Positions 27,304-34,563 of a stretch of 35,916 nucleotides of DNA are shown here, piece by piece. Position 1 is the first letter of the stretch; every line of letters begins with the position of its first letter. The notes beneath the pieces are model-generated. The model was not told the DNA's origin and ran no database searches. It saw only the letters and a list, made by a program, of their open reading frames with translations. A program made the translations under genes and the position numbers. Source of the stretch: a virus; IMG/VR virus record IMGVR_UViG_3300034104_004985, positions 1 to 35,916 of that record, one strand, 5' to 3'.

Positions 27304-28354
27304 ATAAACATATGTTTCCAGTTGGATTAATTTGAACTGGAACCCCACTTAAAACTATAGGAGTTGATACTGAACAAACTACTGCAACATTATTAGGTGG
27401 TGTTCTAAGTAAACTTCCAGTTAATTCATTACCATCACAATCAAAATATTTAAATTTAGTGTTAAAAGGTGAATTGTTCACTAATTGATATTCATTTAAT
27501 ACACAAGGTGGTATTGTTGTTGTGGTGGTTGTTGACGTTGAAGTTGTTGTGGTTGTTGGTGGAGGATCAGGAAGACACTCAAGACAACCACCTTCATTTT
27601 CAGGTCCTATTTCATCAACTATTACAATATTATCAATACCGCTTATTGAATCATTAAGACCAATAAACGTTGCACAAGTTGAAACACCATTAACATTAAT
27701 TTTATATACGTATTCTTGTGTTGGGGATATTCCTTCTGGTGTTAATAATATTTCAGATGAGAAATATACAAATCCATTAAGACAATCTCTAAATGCTTTA
27801 CTATTAGCACATCTTAAATACTGATCAAAAATATTAAATTGTGCCGTACCATCAAAATTACAAGGTCTGTTAATTGTGGTAGTTGTGGTCGTTACTGGTA
27901 GTGTTGTTGTTGTAGTTGTTGGATATTCATCAATAGAAATTTTAATATCAACATCCTCACAAGGGTCAAATATTGTTGTGGTTGTGGTTGTTGTTGGAGG
28001 AATTGTTGTGGTTGTGGTTGTTGTAGTCGGAATAATACAATCAAATAACGCCTCAAAATCAAAAACATCACAAGGAGATGTTGTTGTAGTTGTTGTTGCG
28101 GGACAAGGACCAACAGAGAAAAAATCACTATCTAAATCCGGACAATCAGATCCTGAAAGTAAAGGACCAAACTGATAACAAGAACCACCTAAAGAATCTG
28201 ACAAACACCATTTGTTTTCTGATGTTGAATAATAAATAAAATAAGTTCCACCGGTAAAATAATCCTGGGAGTTATAAGTACCAGCAAAATTATACTCACC
28301 ATCATATGGGTAAACATAAGTTAAAACACAATATGTAGAATTTAAACAGCTCAT
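27302..28354 (-). CDS. Poly-Thr-linked, Cys-rich protein (350 aa)
   Basis: Small Cys-bearing segments joined by Thr tracts at about residues 87-92, 110-117, 121-127, 146-151, 155-160 and 267-280. The tracts are flanked by Pro (IPPTTTTTTTIF), like a mucin-type linker. The N-terminal 85 residues are a Tyr/Cys-rich domain. Residues about 165-260 form a second domain with Cys at 182, 191, 227, 257 and 260. Residues 284-350 are the Cys-centred module (CVLNEYQLVNNS, YFDCDGNELTG, VVCSVSTP, GNICL) seen twice in the protein at 21753. It starts inside the stop of the 72-aa gene (TAATG) and is the last gene of the - strand block. No signal peptide. A fibre accessory or receptor-binding role is inferred. 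The mirror + strand frames, rich in Val, are antisense artefacts. Confidence 0.75.
   Translation of the reverse strand: MSCLNSTYCVLTYVYPYDGEYNFAGTYNSQDYFTGGTYFIYYSTSENKWCLSDSLGGSCYQFGPLLSGSDCPDLDSDFFSVGPCPATTTTTTSPCDVFDFEALFDCIIPTTTTTTTTIPPTTTTTTTIFDPCEDVDIKISIDEYPTTTTTTLPVTTTTTTINRPCNFDGTAQFNIFDQYLRCANSKAFRDCLNGFVYFSSEILLTPEGISPTQEYVYKINVNGVSTCATFIGLNDSISGIDNIVIVDEIGPENEGGCLECLPDPPPTTTTTSTSTTTTTTIPPCVLNEYQLVNNSPFNTKFKYFDCDGNELTGSLLRTPPNNVAVVCSVSTPIVLSGVPVQINPTGNICL
27540..28110 (-). repeat. ACA/ACT/ACC trinucleotide tracts coding Thr linkers
   Basis: Several low-complexity tracts (27520-27555, 27876-27920, 27973-28030 and 28076-28100 on the + strand as GTT/GTG/GTA runs) encode the poly-Thr linkers. 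Mixed synonymous Thr codons show the tracts are kept at the protein level rather than only by slippage. Confidence 0.75.
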
Positions 28355-28572
28355 TAACTTTCAATTGGTATTATTGTTCTTGTACCACCACTAAATAATA
28401 ATATCTCATTTTCATTTAAAGGGTAGTAATAAGTCAATCTTAATTTATCAATTTGACCAAAACAATTATCTTGTGTTGGACCTTCATAAATAAAATAAGG
28501 GGTTGCAGTAACGTCACTCGTTTCAAAAAGGTCAATCACGTCAGTACTATTATATATCAATCTCCAAATCAT
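28354..28572 (-). CDS. Unrecognised 72-aa protein of the second fibre block
   Basis: A small protein with no recognised family. It begins MIWRLIYNSTDVIDLFE, contains one Cys (DNCFGQIDKLRLTYYYPL) and ends RTIIPIES. Two bases separate it from the upstream gene's stop, and its own stop overlaps the next ATG by one base, so it is firmly part of a translationally coupled set. The composition is globular with no membrane helix. It may be a small fibre-tip or assembly protein; this is inference from position. Confidence 0.62.
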   Translation of the reverse strand: MIWRLIYNSTDVIDLFETSDVTATPYFIYEGPTQDNCFGQIDKLRLTYYYPLNENEILLFSGGTRTIIPIES

Positions 28573-28574
28573 AT

Positions 28575-29759
28575 TTAATAAGTTATTGTCCAGTTATATG
28601 GTGATCCGGTTAAAAACGCGATTGCCGCAAGACCATCATATCCGCCACTTGATGAATCTGGATCCGCATTTGTACCACCAATATTTAAATTAACATTTGA
28701 CCACCCAACTGGGTTAACAGTTGTATTACCACTAAAATCAACAAGTATATGATTCACATCACCAGCCGACATACTATTATCTCTTAAAGATATTCTTGGG
28801 TTACCTTGTGTTGAACCAGTTAAAAGTGTTGCACCTGATAATGGTGTAAAATCAACATAGTCTAAATTACAAGAATACATAGCAAATGCTGAAGACGACT
28901 CAATATTAGCGGTATTTCTAAAAAAGTTATTAACATTTGGTAATAATACGTTAGTTAAATTACTGTTGTTATCACAAAAAAAATACCCTGGTGATGTACT
29001 AGTAAGTCCACCAAAGTTATTTAACATAGAAATGTCATGCGTATTTTGTATATCACATAAACTAATATAATATTGTGTTATATTGATTGTGGATGTGGAA
29101 GCTGTATGTATAATACTATTTAAGTTTGGATTATCAGCAACTAAAAATGACCCACCCAATTTAGTTAGGTTACTAACATCTAAAGTACCAGTTAAATCAC
29201 AACCATTAAAATTATAATTAGTTATTAATAAATTTGATGGTGCTTGTGTAATACCTGTTAAATTAACATTAAAAGCACCTTGTAAAGTACCACCTAATAA
29301 GGACGTACTACCAATAATAACATTTGATAAATTTAGATTACCTATTATATTACAAGCACTAAATGAAAATTGTCTAATATTAGTGGTAATATTTGGTTGT
29401 GTAAACCCAGTTAATTGTGGATTACCATCTATAAAAAAGTTGCTACTACTAGTCATACCAATTAAACCAGAAGCGTCTAAATTACCTTTAATTTTTTTAG
29501 ATTGTGCGGCAAAACTATTAATTCTTTTTAATTTAGGGACTAATAGTTTAACAGTTTTTGTTGTACCACTATCAATATAAACATAACTTAAACTATTACC
29601 AGCAACGTATTGTGATCCATCACCTAATGACCACAAAACTCTATCACCTACGGTACTTAAAGTAACATTAGGATTAAAAGTGTCAGCGCTAGAAGAGTAT
29701 GTTTGAAACATAAATACCTCAACCTCTTTATTTAAAGAATTAAAAACCCCTCTACTCAT
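28575..29759 (-). CDS. PKD plus leucine-rich-repeat protein (394 aa)
   Basis: Residues about 15-75 form a PKD-like domain (DRVLWSLGDGSQYVAG, then YVYIDSGTTKTVKLL). From about 85 to 320 come BspA-like leucine-rich repeats, about five double turns with the pattern LDxSxLxxLGGSFxxxxNPxLxxI (for example GTLDVSNLTKLGGSFLVADN), many with a Cys in the second strand (SACNIIG, NGCDLTG, SLCDIQN, YSCNLDY). The C-terminus (AGDVNHILVDFSGN, NIGGTNADPDSSSG, SPYNWTITY) is the type that caps LRR proteins in Bacteroidota. It starts five bases after the fibre stop. In a virus this protein is probably a receptor-binding accessory to the fibre; no secretion signal is present. The LRR assignment is from pattern only. 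Confidence 0.75.
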   Translation of the reverse strand: MSRGVFNSLNKEVEVFMFQTYSSSADTFNPNVTLSTVGDRVLWSLGDGSQYVAGNSLSYVYIDSGTTKTVKLLVPKLKRINSFAAQSKKIKGNLDASGLIGMTSSSNFFIDGNPQLTGFTQPNITTNIRQFSFSACNIIGNLNLSNVIIGSTSLLGGTLQGAFNVNLTGITQAPSNLLITNYNFNGCDLTGTLDVSNLTKLGGSFLVADNPNLNSIIHTASTSTINITQYYISLCDIQNTHDISMLNNFGGLTSTSPGYFFCDNNSNLTNVLLPNVNNFFRNTANIESSSAFAMYSCNLDYVDFTPLSGATLLTGSTQGNPRISLRDNSMSAGDVNHILVDFSGNTTVNPVGWSNVNLNIGGTNADPDSSSGGYDGLAAIAFLTGSPYNWTITY

Positions 29760-29764
29760 ATTAT

Positions 29765-32700
29765 TTAATTATAATCGTTTCCTACAGTCCAATACATTAC
29801 CGAACCATTATATGTGAATGTTAATATATCTATAGCACTTGCATTTGATGTTAAAGTTGGTGTTCCACCACCACCATTTACAACTCTATGTGTTGTTGCA
29901 CCACCATTAACGGTACCAAATGTTATTGTTCTACCACCTGTACCATCTTGTGTTAATATTATTGTTCCATAATCACCATTTCTAACATTTGATAAATTAA
30001 GCGTTGTGTTTGCTGTAAGTGTTACTTCATAATTTGTACTTAAACCAGATACATCCCAATTAAATGAAGTGCCCGTATTTCCAACATTATTATAAGGATC
30101 TATTGTTACACCACCACTAGATGCTTGCCAACTAGCATTACCACTCGCATCTGACGTTAAAACATAACCATTTGTTGCTCCCGATGTCATTTGGAAATTA
30201 ATGGTTTTTGTTTTACCACTAACATCTAATTTTTCGGATGGAGTAGTTGTTCCAATACCAACATAACCATTAGCAACATTTGATGTAAACCCATTTGTTA
30301 TATATTTTTGGGTCCAAGAGTCATTAGTTTCACCAGATAATGATGTCCCAATAATAGTTCCATAATTAACAAGACCAGCAGGTGAATTACCTAAATACGT
30401 ATATACGGGATTTGAATAATTTTTAACTATTTTATGATAAACAGTAACTGTTTCAGTTGCAGAGTCTAATAGTATTTCAAAATCAGATACATCTAATGGT
30501 GTTTTTCCATAATTAATAATATTTGCATATACATACCAATTTGAAGATTGTTGTTTATATGAAATATATACATCTGCAGAAGTATTTGAGTGATCTGTAC
30601 TACCACCAACATCAACCCTCATTACAAATGTTGCATAGTCGAATAGATTAGCTGGATTCCCAAAAGAACAAACTTTTTGCCATTGATTTGTATATGTACC
30701 TGCACCAGTATTTGTCCCATTAAATGAATACATACCTTTATCCGCAATAACTAAAGTATGACGAGATTCACCACTAACGTGAAGTTTTGCCGTTGGGTTT
30801 GTCGTACCAATACCAACATTACCAGATGAGGATATAAACATTCTAGTAGTATTCTCAGTACCAAATATAATTGCCCCAGTTGATACTTCATTCCAAAAAT
30901 TTAACGATGTACTACCAGAAGAGCCGTATCCTATATATCCAAATCTACCGGCAGCTATTCCTTGTGGGAAATATTCTTGATATACATGATCAACGCCTTC
31001 ATACACAACAGAATCAGCATTGCCACCAATGTGTAGGGTTGTAGATGGAGTAGGTGTTCCAATACCAACTCTACCAGCATTATCAATTACAAATGGTGTT
31101 GAATCTGGGTTTGTAGAATCTTCTACTAGGAATGAAGCAGATGGTGTTGTGTTGTTAATGTGAAGTTTTGCTGTTGGAGAAGCTATTCCGACACCAACTC
31201 TATTATTTGTTAAATCAATAGTTACTCCGCTTGTTGAACCAAAATAAACATTTCCTTCATCTAGTGGGTTAATGTTTAATGGAGAACAAGAATGGATATT
31301 TGAAACATATAAATCTGAAATACAAGAAGCTGATGTGTTTCCCGTAAATACACCACTTGACGCTTGCCAAGTAGCGTTACCACTTGCGTCAGATGTTAGA
31401 ACATAACCGTTTGTTGCGCCAGATGTCATTTGGAAATTGATGGTTTTTGTTTTACCACTAACATCTAATTTTTCCGAAGGCGATGTTGTCCCAATACCTA
31501 CGGTTCCTGCAAAATAGTTCCTTCCATCATCATCAATATAGACACCATACCTATTAGTAGTTGGTGGTATGTTACCAGATCTACCTGACTGACTATCCAT
31601 ATAGAAACCGTAAATATTATTAGTGGTTCCATTATGAGTGATATCCGCACTTAAACCATTAGCCCAAAATCCAACGTACTTATCAATTGTCCCTCCAGCA
31701 ATTGCATTTTCTAAAACAGCTGACGAACTTTTTACAATACCATTATAAGTTCCTGTATTAGTATAAATTGAAACTAAATTTACTTCACCTGTTAAAGCTT
31801 CATTACTTGATAAATCAGATAAATCATCAGTAAAAAATGTTAAATTTGCTGATGCGTAAAATTCAGCAGAAGTTGATGAATTAATATTAGGATAAATAAT
31901 TGTTCCGTCCGTAGCAACCGTATTAGAAGAAGTTGTTGTTGGTCTAAATTCTTTATAAAAAGATTTAATATTTGTTGTATCTGTTGGGGTTGATACACCA
32001 TCCAAAAGTCTGAAAGATGGTATTGTTGAGGTTGTTAGGCCAGTTGTGTCAAAATAACTAGTACCACTAACGTGAAGTTTTGCCGTTGGGTTTGTCGTAC
32101 CAATACCAACATACCCTCTTGTTGACCCACTACCTTGGATGTGAATGTCTGGTATTCTTGATGATATAGTACCGGTTCCTCCAGCAAAAAACTTTATGTT
32201 ATCTGTAGTTCCAGTACCTGAATTATTTATAATATTTAAGTCTTGTGCTGATGAAAAGGCATAAAGTGCGGTGTCTCCTGAATTACCAAACCCCCTATAA
32301 AGTGCGGTATTTGGTGTATCATTACCGACTAAATACATACCCATACCAACAGAACCTGTTACATCATTTTGGAATAATGACACAGAAGTTATACCACTAC
32401 TAACACCACCAACACCTAATTCACTTTGTCTATATTGACTTCTTATTTGATCACCATCGTAGAATAAATAACCAGTAGAACCTGTAACTTGTAATCTATA
32501 GTTAGGAGAATCTGTACCAATACCAACTCTACCATTCGCAACATCTATTGTAACCCCACTTGTTGAACCAAAATAAACATTTCCTTCATCTAATGGATTA
32601 ATATTAAGTGGTGAACAAGAATGAATGTTAGAAACGTATAAATCAGTGATACAGTTACTTGACCCACCAGTAAAAGGTGTTGTAAATCCAGTAATTGTTA

Positions 32701-33256
32701 TTGTGTTACCACTATTATCAAAAAGATCTAAAGTTCCTAAAGAATAAGTTCCACCAGTTACATATGTGTCATTTACATCAATTGAACTTAAATCTACCGT
32801 AAAATTTGTTCCATCATTTTTACTAAAAGTAATTAAAGCAGTTCCATTATCATATGTTCCACCAGTAATAAATGTGTTTTCAGTATCAATAAAATAAGGA
32901 CCACCAATTGGCGTTCCGTGATAATCAAGTTGAGATGATTGTGAATTTGTGTCGTTATCAGCTGAAGTTAATGTACTACCAGTAACATAAACATCATCCT
33001 GATCTGTATAAAACCCTGTGATTGTAATTGTACCACCAGTAAGGTTTGTAAGCGTTAAAGTACCAGATGAATATGTACCACCAGTAATATATAGATCTGT
33101 GTTTCCACCAAAAAGAGACGTTAGTTGTCCAAGTTCAGCTTTATATGAAGACCCTTGAGGACTTTGACTTGTATCACCAGTTACAACAATATGAATTAAT
33201 GTTGTTGGTGTTATTGCAGATGCTTGAGCAAGTAATCTTGTAGTTAGTGTAGCCAT
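29765..33256 (-). CDS. Long tail fibre with VGIGTT-type shaft repeats (1163 aa)
   Basis: A tail or long-arm fibre. Residues 1-59 (LAQASAITPTTLIHIV, GSSYKAELGQ) match the N-terminus of the + strand YadA-like fibre at 39 of 59 positions. The shaft holds repeated TGGTYxxGTLxLxxxxG strands (about 55-200) and at least six copies of the fibre motif VGIGTxxPxxKLxVSG, typical of phage fibres and Bacteroidota surface fibres. Two longer blocks occur twice: LYVSNIHSCSPLNINPLDEG, and KTINFQMTSGATNGYVLTSD with flanks. The last 105 residues form a jelly-roll-like tip (WDVSGLSTNYEVTLTANTTL, then GTIILTQDGTGGRTITFG, ending YWTVGNDYN). The S74 self-cleaving chaperone that often ends VGIGTT fibres is not present. 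It follows the 95-aa companion gene by 28 bases. A trimer is likely. Confidence 0.88.
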   Translation of the reverse strand: MATLTTRLLAQASAITPTTLIHIVVTGDTSQSPQGSSYKAELGQLTSLFGGNTDLYITGGTYSSGTLTLTNLTGGTITITGFYTDQDDVYVTGSTLTSADNDTNSQSSQLDYHGTPIGGPYFIDTENTFITGGTYDNGTALITFSKNDGTNFTVDLSSIDVNDTYVTGGTYSLGTLDLFDNSGNTITITGFTTPFTGGSSNCITDLYVSNIHSCSPLNINPLDEGNVYFGSTSGVTIDVANGRVGIGTDSPNYRLQVTGSTGYLFYDGDQIRSQYRQSELGVGGVSSGITSVSLFQNDVTGSVGMGMYLVGNDTPNTALYRGFGNSGDTALYAFSSAQDLNIINNSGTGTTDNIKFFAGGTGTISSRIPDIHIQGSGSTRGYVGIGTTNPTAKLHVSGTSYFDTTGLTTSTIPSFRLLDGVSTPTDTTNIKSFYKEFRPTTTSSNTVATDGTIIYPNINSSTSAEFYASANLTFFTDDLSDLSSNEALTGEVNLVSIYTNTGTYNGIVKSSSAVLENAIAGGTIDKYVGFWANGLSADITHNGTTNNIYGFYMDSQSGRSGNIPPTTNRYGVYIDDDGRNYFAGTVGIGTTSPSEKLDVSGKTKTINFQMTSGATNGYVLTSDASGNATWQASSGVFTGNTSASCISDLYVSNIHSCSPLNINPLDEGNVYFGSTSGVTIDLTNNRVGVGIASPTAKLHINNTTPSASFLVEDSTNPDSTPFVIDNAGRVGIGTPTPSTTLHIGGNADSVVYEGVDHVYQEYFPQGIAAGRFGYIGYGSSGSTSLNFWNEVSTGAIIFGTENTTRMFISSSGNVGIGTTNPTAKLHVSGESRHTLVIADKGMYSFNGTNTGAGTYTNQWQKVCSFGNPANLFDYATFVMRVDVGGSTDHSNTSADVYISYKQQSSNWYVYANIINYGKTPLDVSDFEILLDSATETVTVYHKIVKNYSNPVYTYLGNSPAGLVNYGTIIGTSLSGETNDSWTQKYITNGFTSNVANGYVGIGTTTPSEKLDVSGKTKTINFQMTSGATNGYVLTSDASGNASWQASSGGVTIDPYNNVGNTGTSFNWDVSGLSTNYEVTLTANTTLNLSNVRNGDYGTIILTQDGTGGRTITFGTVNGGATTHRVVNGGGGTPTLTSNASAIDILTFTYNGSVMYWTVGNDYN
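30123..31504 (-). repeat. Duplicated shaft block A (413-codon offset)
   Basis: About 143 bases at 30123-30265 recur at 31362-31504 with high similarity, including an identical run of about 34 bases around TTTTTGTTTTACCACTAACA. The offset of 1239 bases is exactly 413 codons. Both copies encode the KLDVSGKTKTINFQMTSG block. The range spans both copies. Confidence 0.8.
31219..32655 (-). repeat. Duplicated shaft block B (443-codon offset)
   Basis: About 108 bases at 31219-31326 recur at 32548-32655 with high similarity; the offset of 1329 bases is 443 codons. Both encode the DLYVSNIHSCSPLNINPL segment and its EGNVYFGSTSGVTID follow-on. The range spans both copies. Confidence 0.8.
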
Positions 33257-33271
33257 TATTTTTTTCTAAAA

Positions 33272-33278
33272 ATAAATA
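33272..33278 (-). promoter_or_regulatory. TATTTAT element (minus strand) before the 1163-aa fibre
   Basis: ATAAATA on the + strand reads TATTTAT on the coding strand, 15 bases before the fibre ATG at 33256, in a 28-base gap. It is the same element as in the + strand structural leaders. Confidence 0.38.
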
Positions 33279-33284
33279 TGTTTA

Positions 33285-33572
33285 TTATTGAAAATCATAT
33301 AGTACACCACCCATAAAGTGGAAGAATATATCATCTTCATATTGTTTAGGGTTACCAGCGAAAGGTGTAATTATTTCACAATCGTTGCCATCAACCACCT
33401 TTAAATTAAAATTAACAAGACCCTCCAAATAAGTCGGAACCAAAAATGTATAAGGAATTGAAGATCCGGAGATTGTATCAATATATACACAAGTGGTTAT
33501 CGGATCATCACAAATGTATATATCATATGGCGAAGCCCCAGTAATTGAATCAATTGTTATTTGAATTGGCAT
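33285..33572 (-). CDS. Small fibre-companion protein, copy 2 (95 aa)
   Basis: Paralogue of the 98-aa protein at 18163-18459: shared ITIDSITG start, CDD then CVYI, LKVVDGNDCE, an acidic DDIFFHFM stretch and a YDFQ end. Like copy 1 it directly precedes a fibre gene that has the common N-terminal segment. It is the first gene of the - strand block, read divergently from the primase gene. Function unknown; a fibre adaptor or assembly factor is suggested by the conserved pairing. No signal peptide or membrane segment. Confidence 0.78.
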   Translation of the reverse strand: MPIQITIDSITGASPYDIYICDDPITTCVYIDTISGSSIPYTFLVPTYLEGLVNFNLKVVDGNDCEIITPFAGNPKQYEDDIFFHFMGGVLYDFQ

Positions 33573-33587
33573 CTTGGTTATTTTTAT

Positions 33588-33594
33588 ATAAATA
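33588..33594 (-). promoter_or_regulatory. TATTTAT element (minus strand) before the second fibre block
   Basis: On the coding strand TATTTAT is followed by ATAAAAATAA, 15 bases before the ATG at 33572, the same spacing as in the next gene of the block. It lies in the 83-base divergent region shared with the primase gene and is the likely promoter region of the whole - strand block. Confidence 0.45.
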
Positions 33595-33603
33595 TAAAAG
33601 GAC

Positions 33604-33617
33604 TCAAAAACTTTTGA
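33604..33617. promoter_or_regulatory. Small palindrome in the divergent fibre/primase region
   Basis: TCAAAA-AC-TTTTGA is a perfect 6-bp inverted repeat with a 2-base centre, about midway between the divergent starts at 33572 and 33656. It could be a repressor-type operator separating late and early expression. In AT-rich DNA such short palindromes are common, so support is weak. Confidence 0.25.
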
Positions 33618-33655
33618 AGTTGATAAGATTAAATATTTTACCTATATTATGAAAG

Positions 33656-34561
33656 ATGGAAGATATATCAGAAGCGGTTGTTGAATTATTAGAAGAAGTT
33701 TTAGGGGATCACGGATTACATTATGCAAACCGAGGCCAGATTTCTTTTAATTGTCCCAATTGTGATGAAGGAAGAAATAAACACAACCTTGAAGTAAACT
33801 ACTTCAACGATGTTTATAAATGCTGGGCATGTGGCGATAGTGACGGAACTCACGGATCACTTGGAAAACTATTTGACAAATTTGGAACCAAAAAACAAAA
33901 AAAGTTATATAACATTTTAAGACCTGACGAAACTGAAAAAAAAGTTAGAGTTAAAAAACCAAAAGTTGTTCTACCAGAATCATTTACACTCTTTAAAGAT
34001 TCCCACCCAATCTATCCAGTAAGAAGGCAAGCATACAATTATCTTAAAAATCGTGGAATAACAGATGAAATAATTGAAAAGTTTGGCATTGGATTTTGTG
34101 ATAAAGGAAGTCACGCCGGAAGAATAATAATTCCTTCATATGATTTAAAAGGAAATCTTAACTATTATGTTGGTAGAAGTTGGGATCCTAATAGTAGAGC
34201 AAAATATAGAAATCCAGAAGCAGAGAAAGATCAAATTATATTTTGGGAAAATCTAATTGATTGGAACAAAGACATTTATCTTGTTGAGGGAGCCTTTGAT
34301 GGGATGTTTCTTGACAATCCGGTTGTAATGCTTGGAAAACATATGTCAGAACTTCTTTTTGAGACAATATACAATAAAGCAAAAGGCAATGTTATAATTT
34401 GTTTAGATGGTGACGCCTGGACAAATGCTGTTAAATTATATCACGAACTTAATGGTGGAGAACTCTGGGGTAGGATAAAGATTGTTAGACTACCAGATGA
34501 CAGAGATGTTTGTGATTTAAAAGGACAAATAAATAATTATTATATTGAAATAAGAGATTAA
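33656..34561 (+). CDS. DNA primase with zinc ribbon and TOPRIM domain (301 aa)
   Basis: Synthesises RNA primers at the phage replication fork. Residues 33-59 hold a zinc ribbon (CPNC at 33-36, CWAC at 56-59) of the CHC2/T7-type primase class. The TOPRIM core follows: DIYLVEGAFDGMFL with Glu211, then VIICLDGDAW with Asp251 and Asp253. Between them GIGFCDKGSHAGRIIIPSYD is the usual pre-TOPRIM segment of DnaG-like primases. The protein lacks a helicase domain, so a separate helicase is expected elsewhere. The ATG at 33656 is used; an ATG seven bases upstream is in another frame. The leader has no TATTTAT, consistent with a different expression class. The nuclease gene starts two bases after the stop. 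Confidence 0.9.
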   Translation: MEDISEAVVELLEEVLGDHGLHYANRGQISFNCPNCDEGRNKHNLEVNYFNDVYKCWACGDSDGTHGSLGKLFDKFGTKKQKKLYNILRPDETEKKVRVKKPKVVLPESFTLFKDSHPIYPVRRQAYNYLKNRGITDEIIEKFGIGFCDKGSHAGRIIIPSYDLKGNLNYYVGRSWDPNSRAKYRNPEAEKDQIIFWENLIDWNKDIYLVEGAFDGMFLDNPVVMLGKHMSELLFETIYNKAKGNVIICLDGDAWTNAVKLYHELNGGELWGRIKIVRLPDDRDVCDLKGQINNYYIEIRD

Positions 34562-34563
34562 AT

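Noticed and set aside
27876-28175. Open + strand frames rich in Val over the - strand poly-Thr gene
   Set aside because: They are the reverse reading of Thr codons (ACN read as NGT/GTN); the - strand gene has coupled neighbours and domain content.
18163-33572. Invertible DNA segment between the two oppositely oriented fibre cassettes
   Set aside because: The DNA of the shared parts is diverged, with only short identical runs (about 11-12 bases), no flanking recombinase gene and no clean inverted repeat, so site-specific or homologous inversion is not supported.
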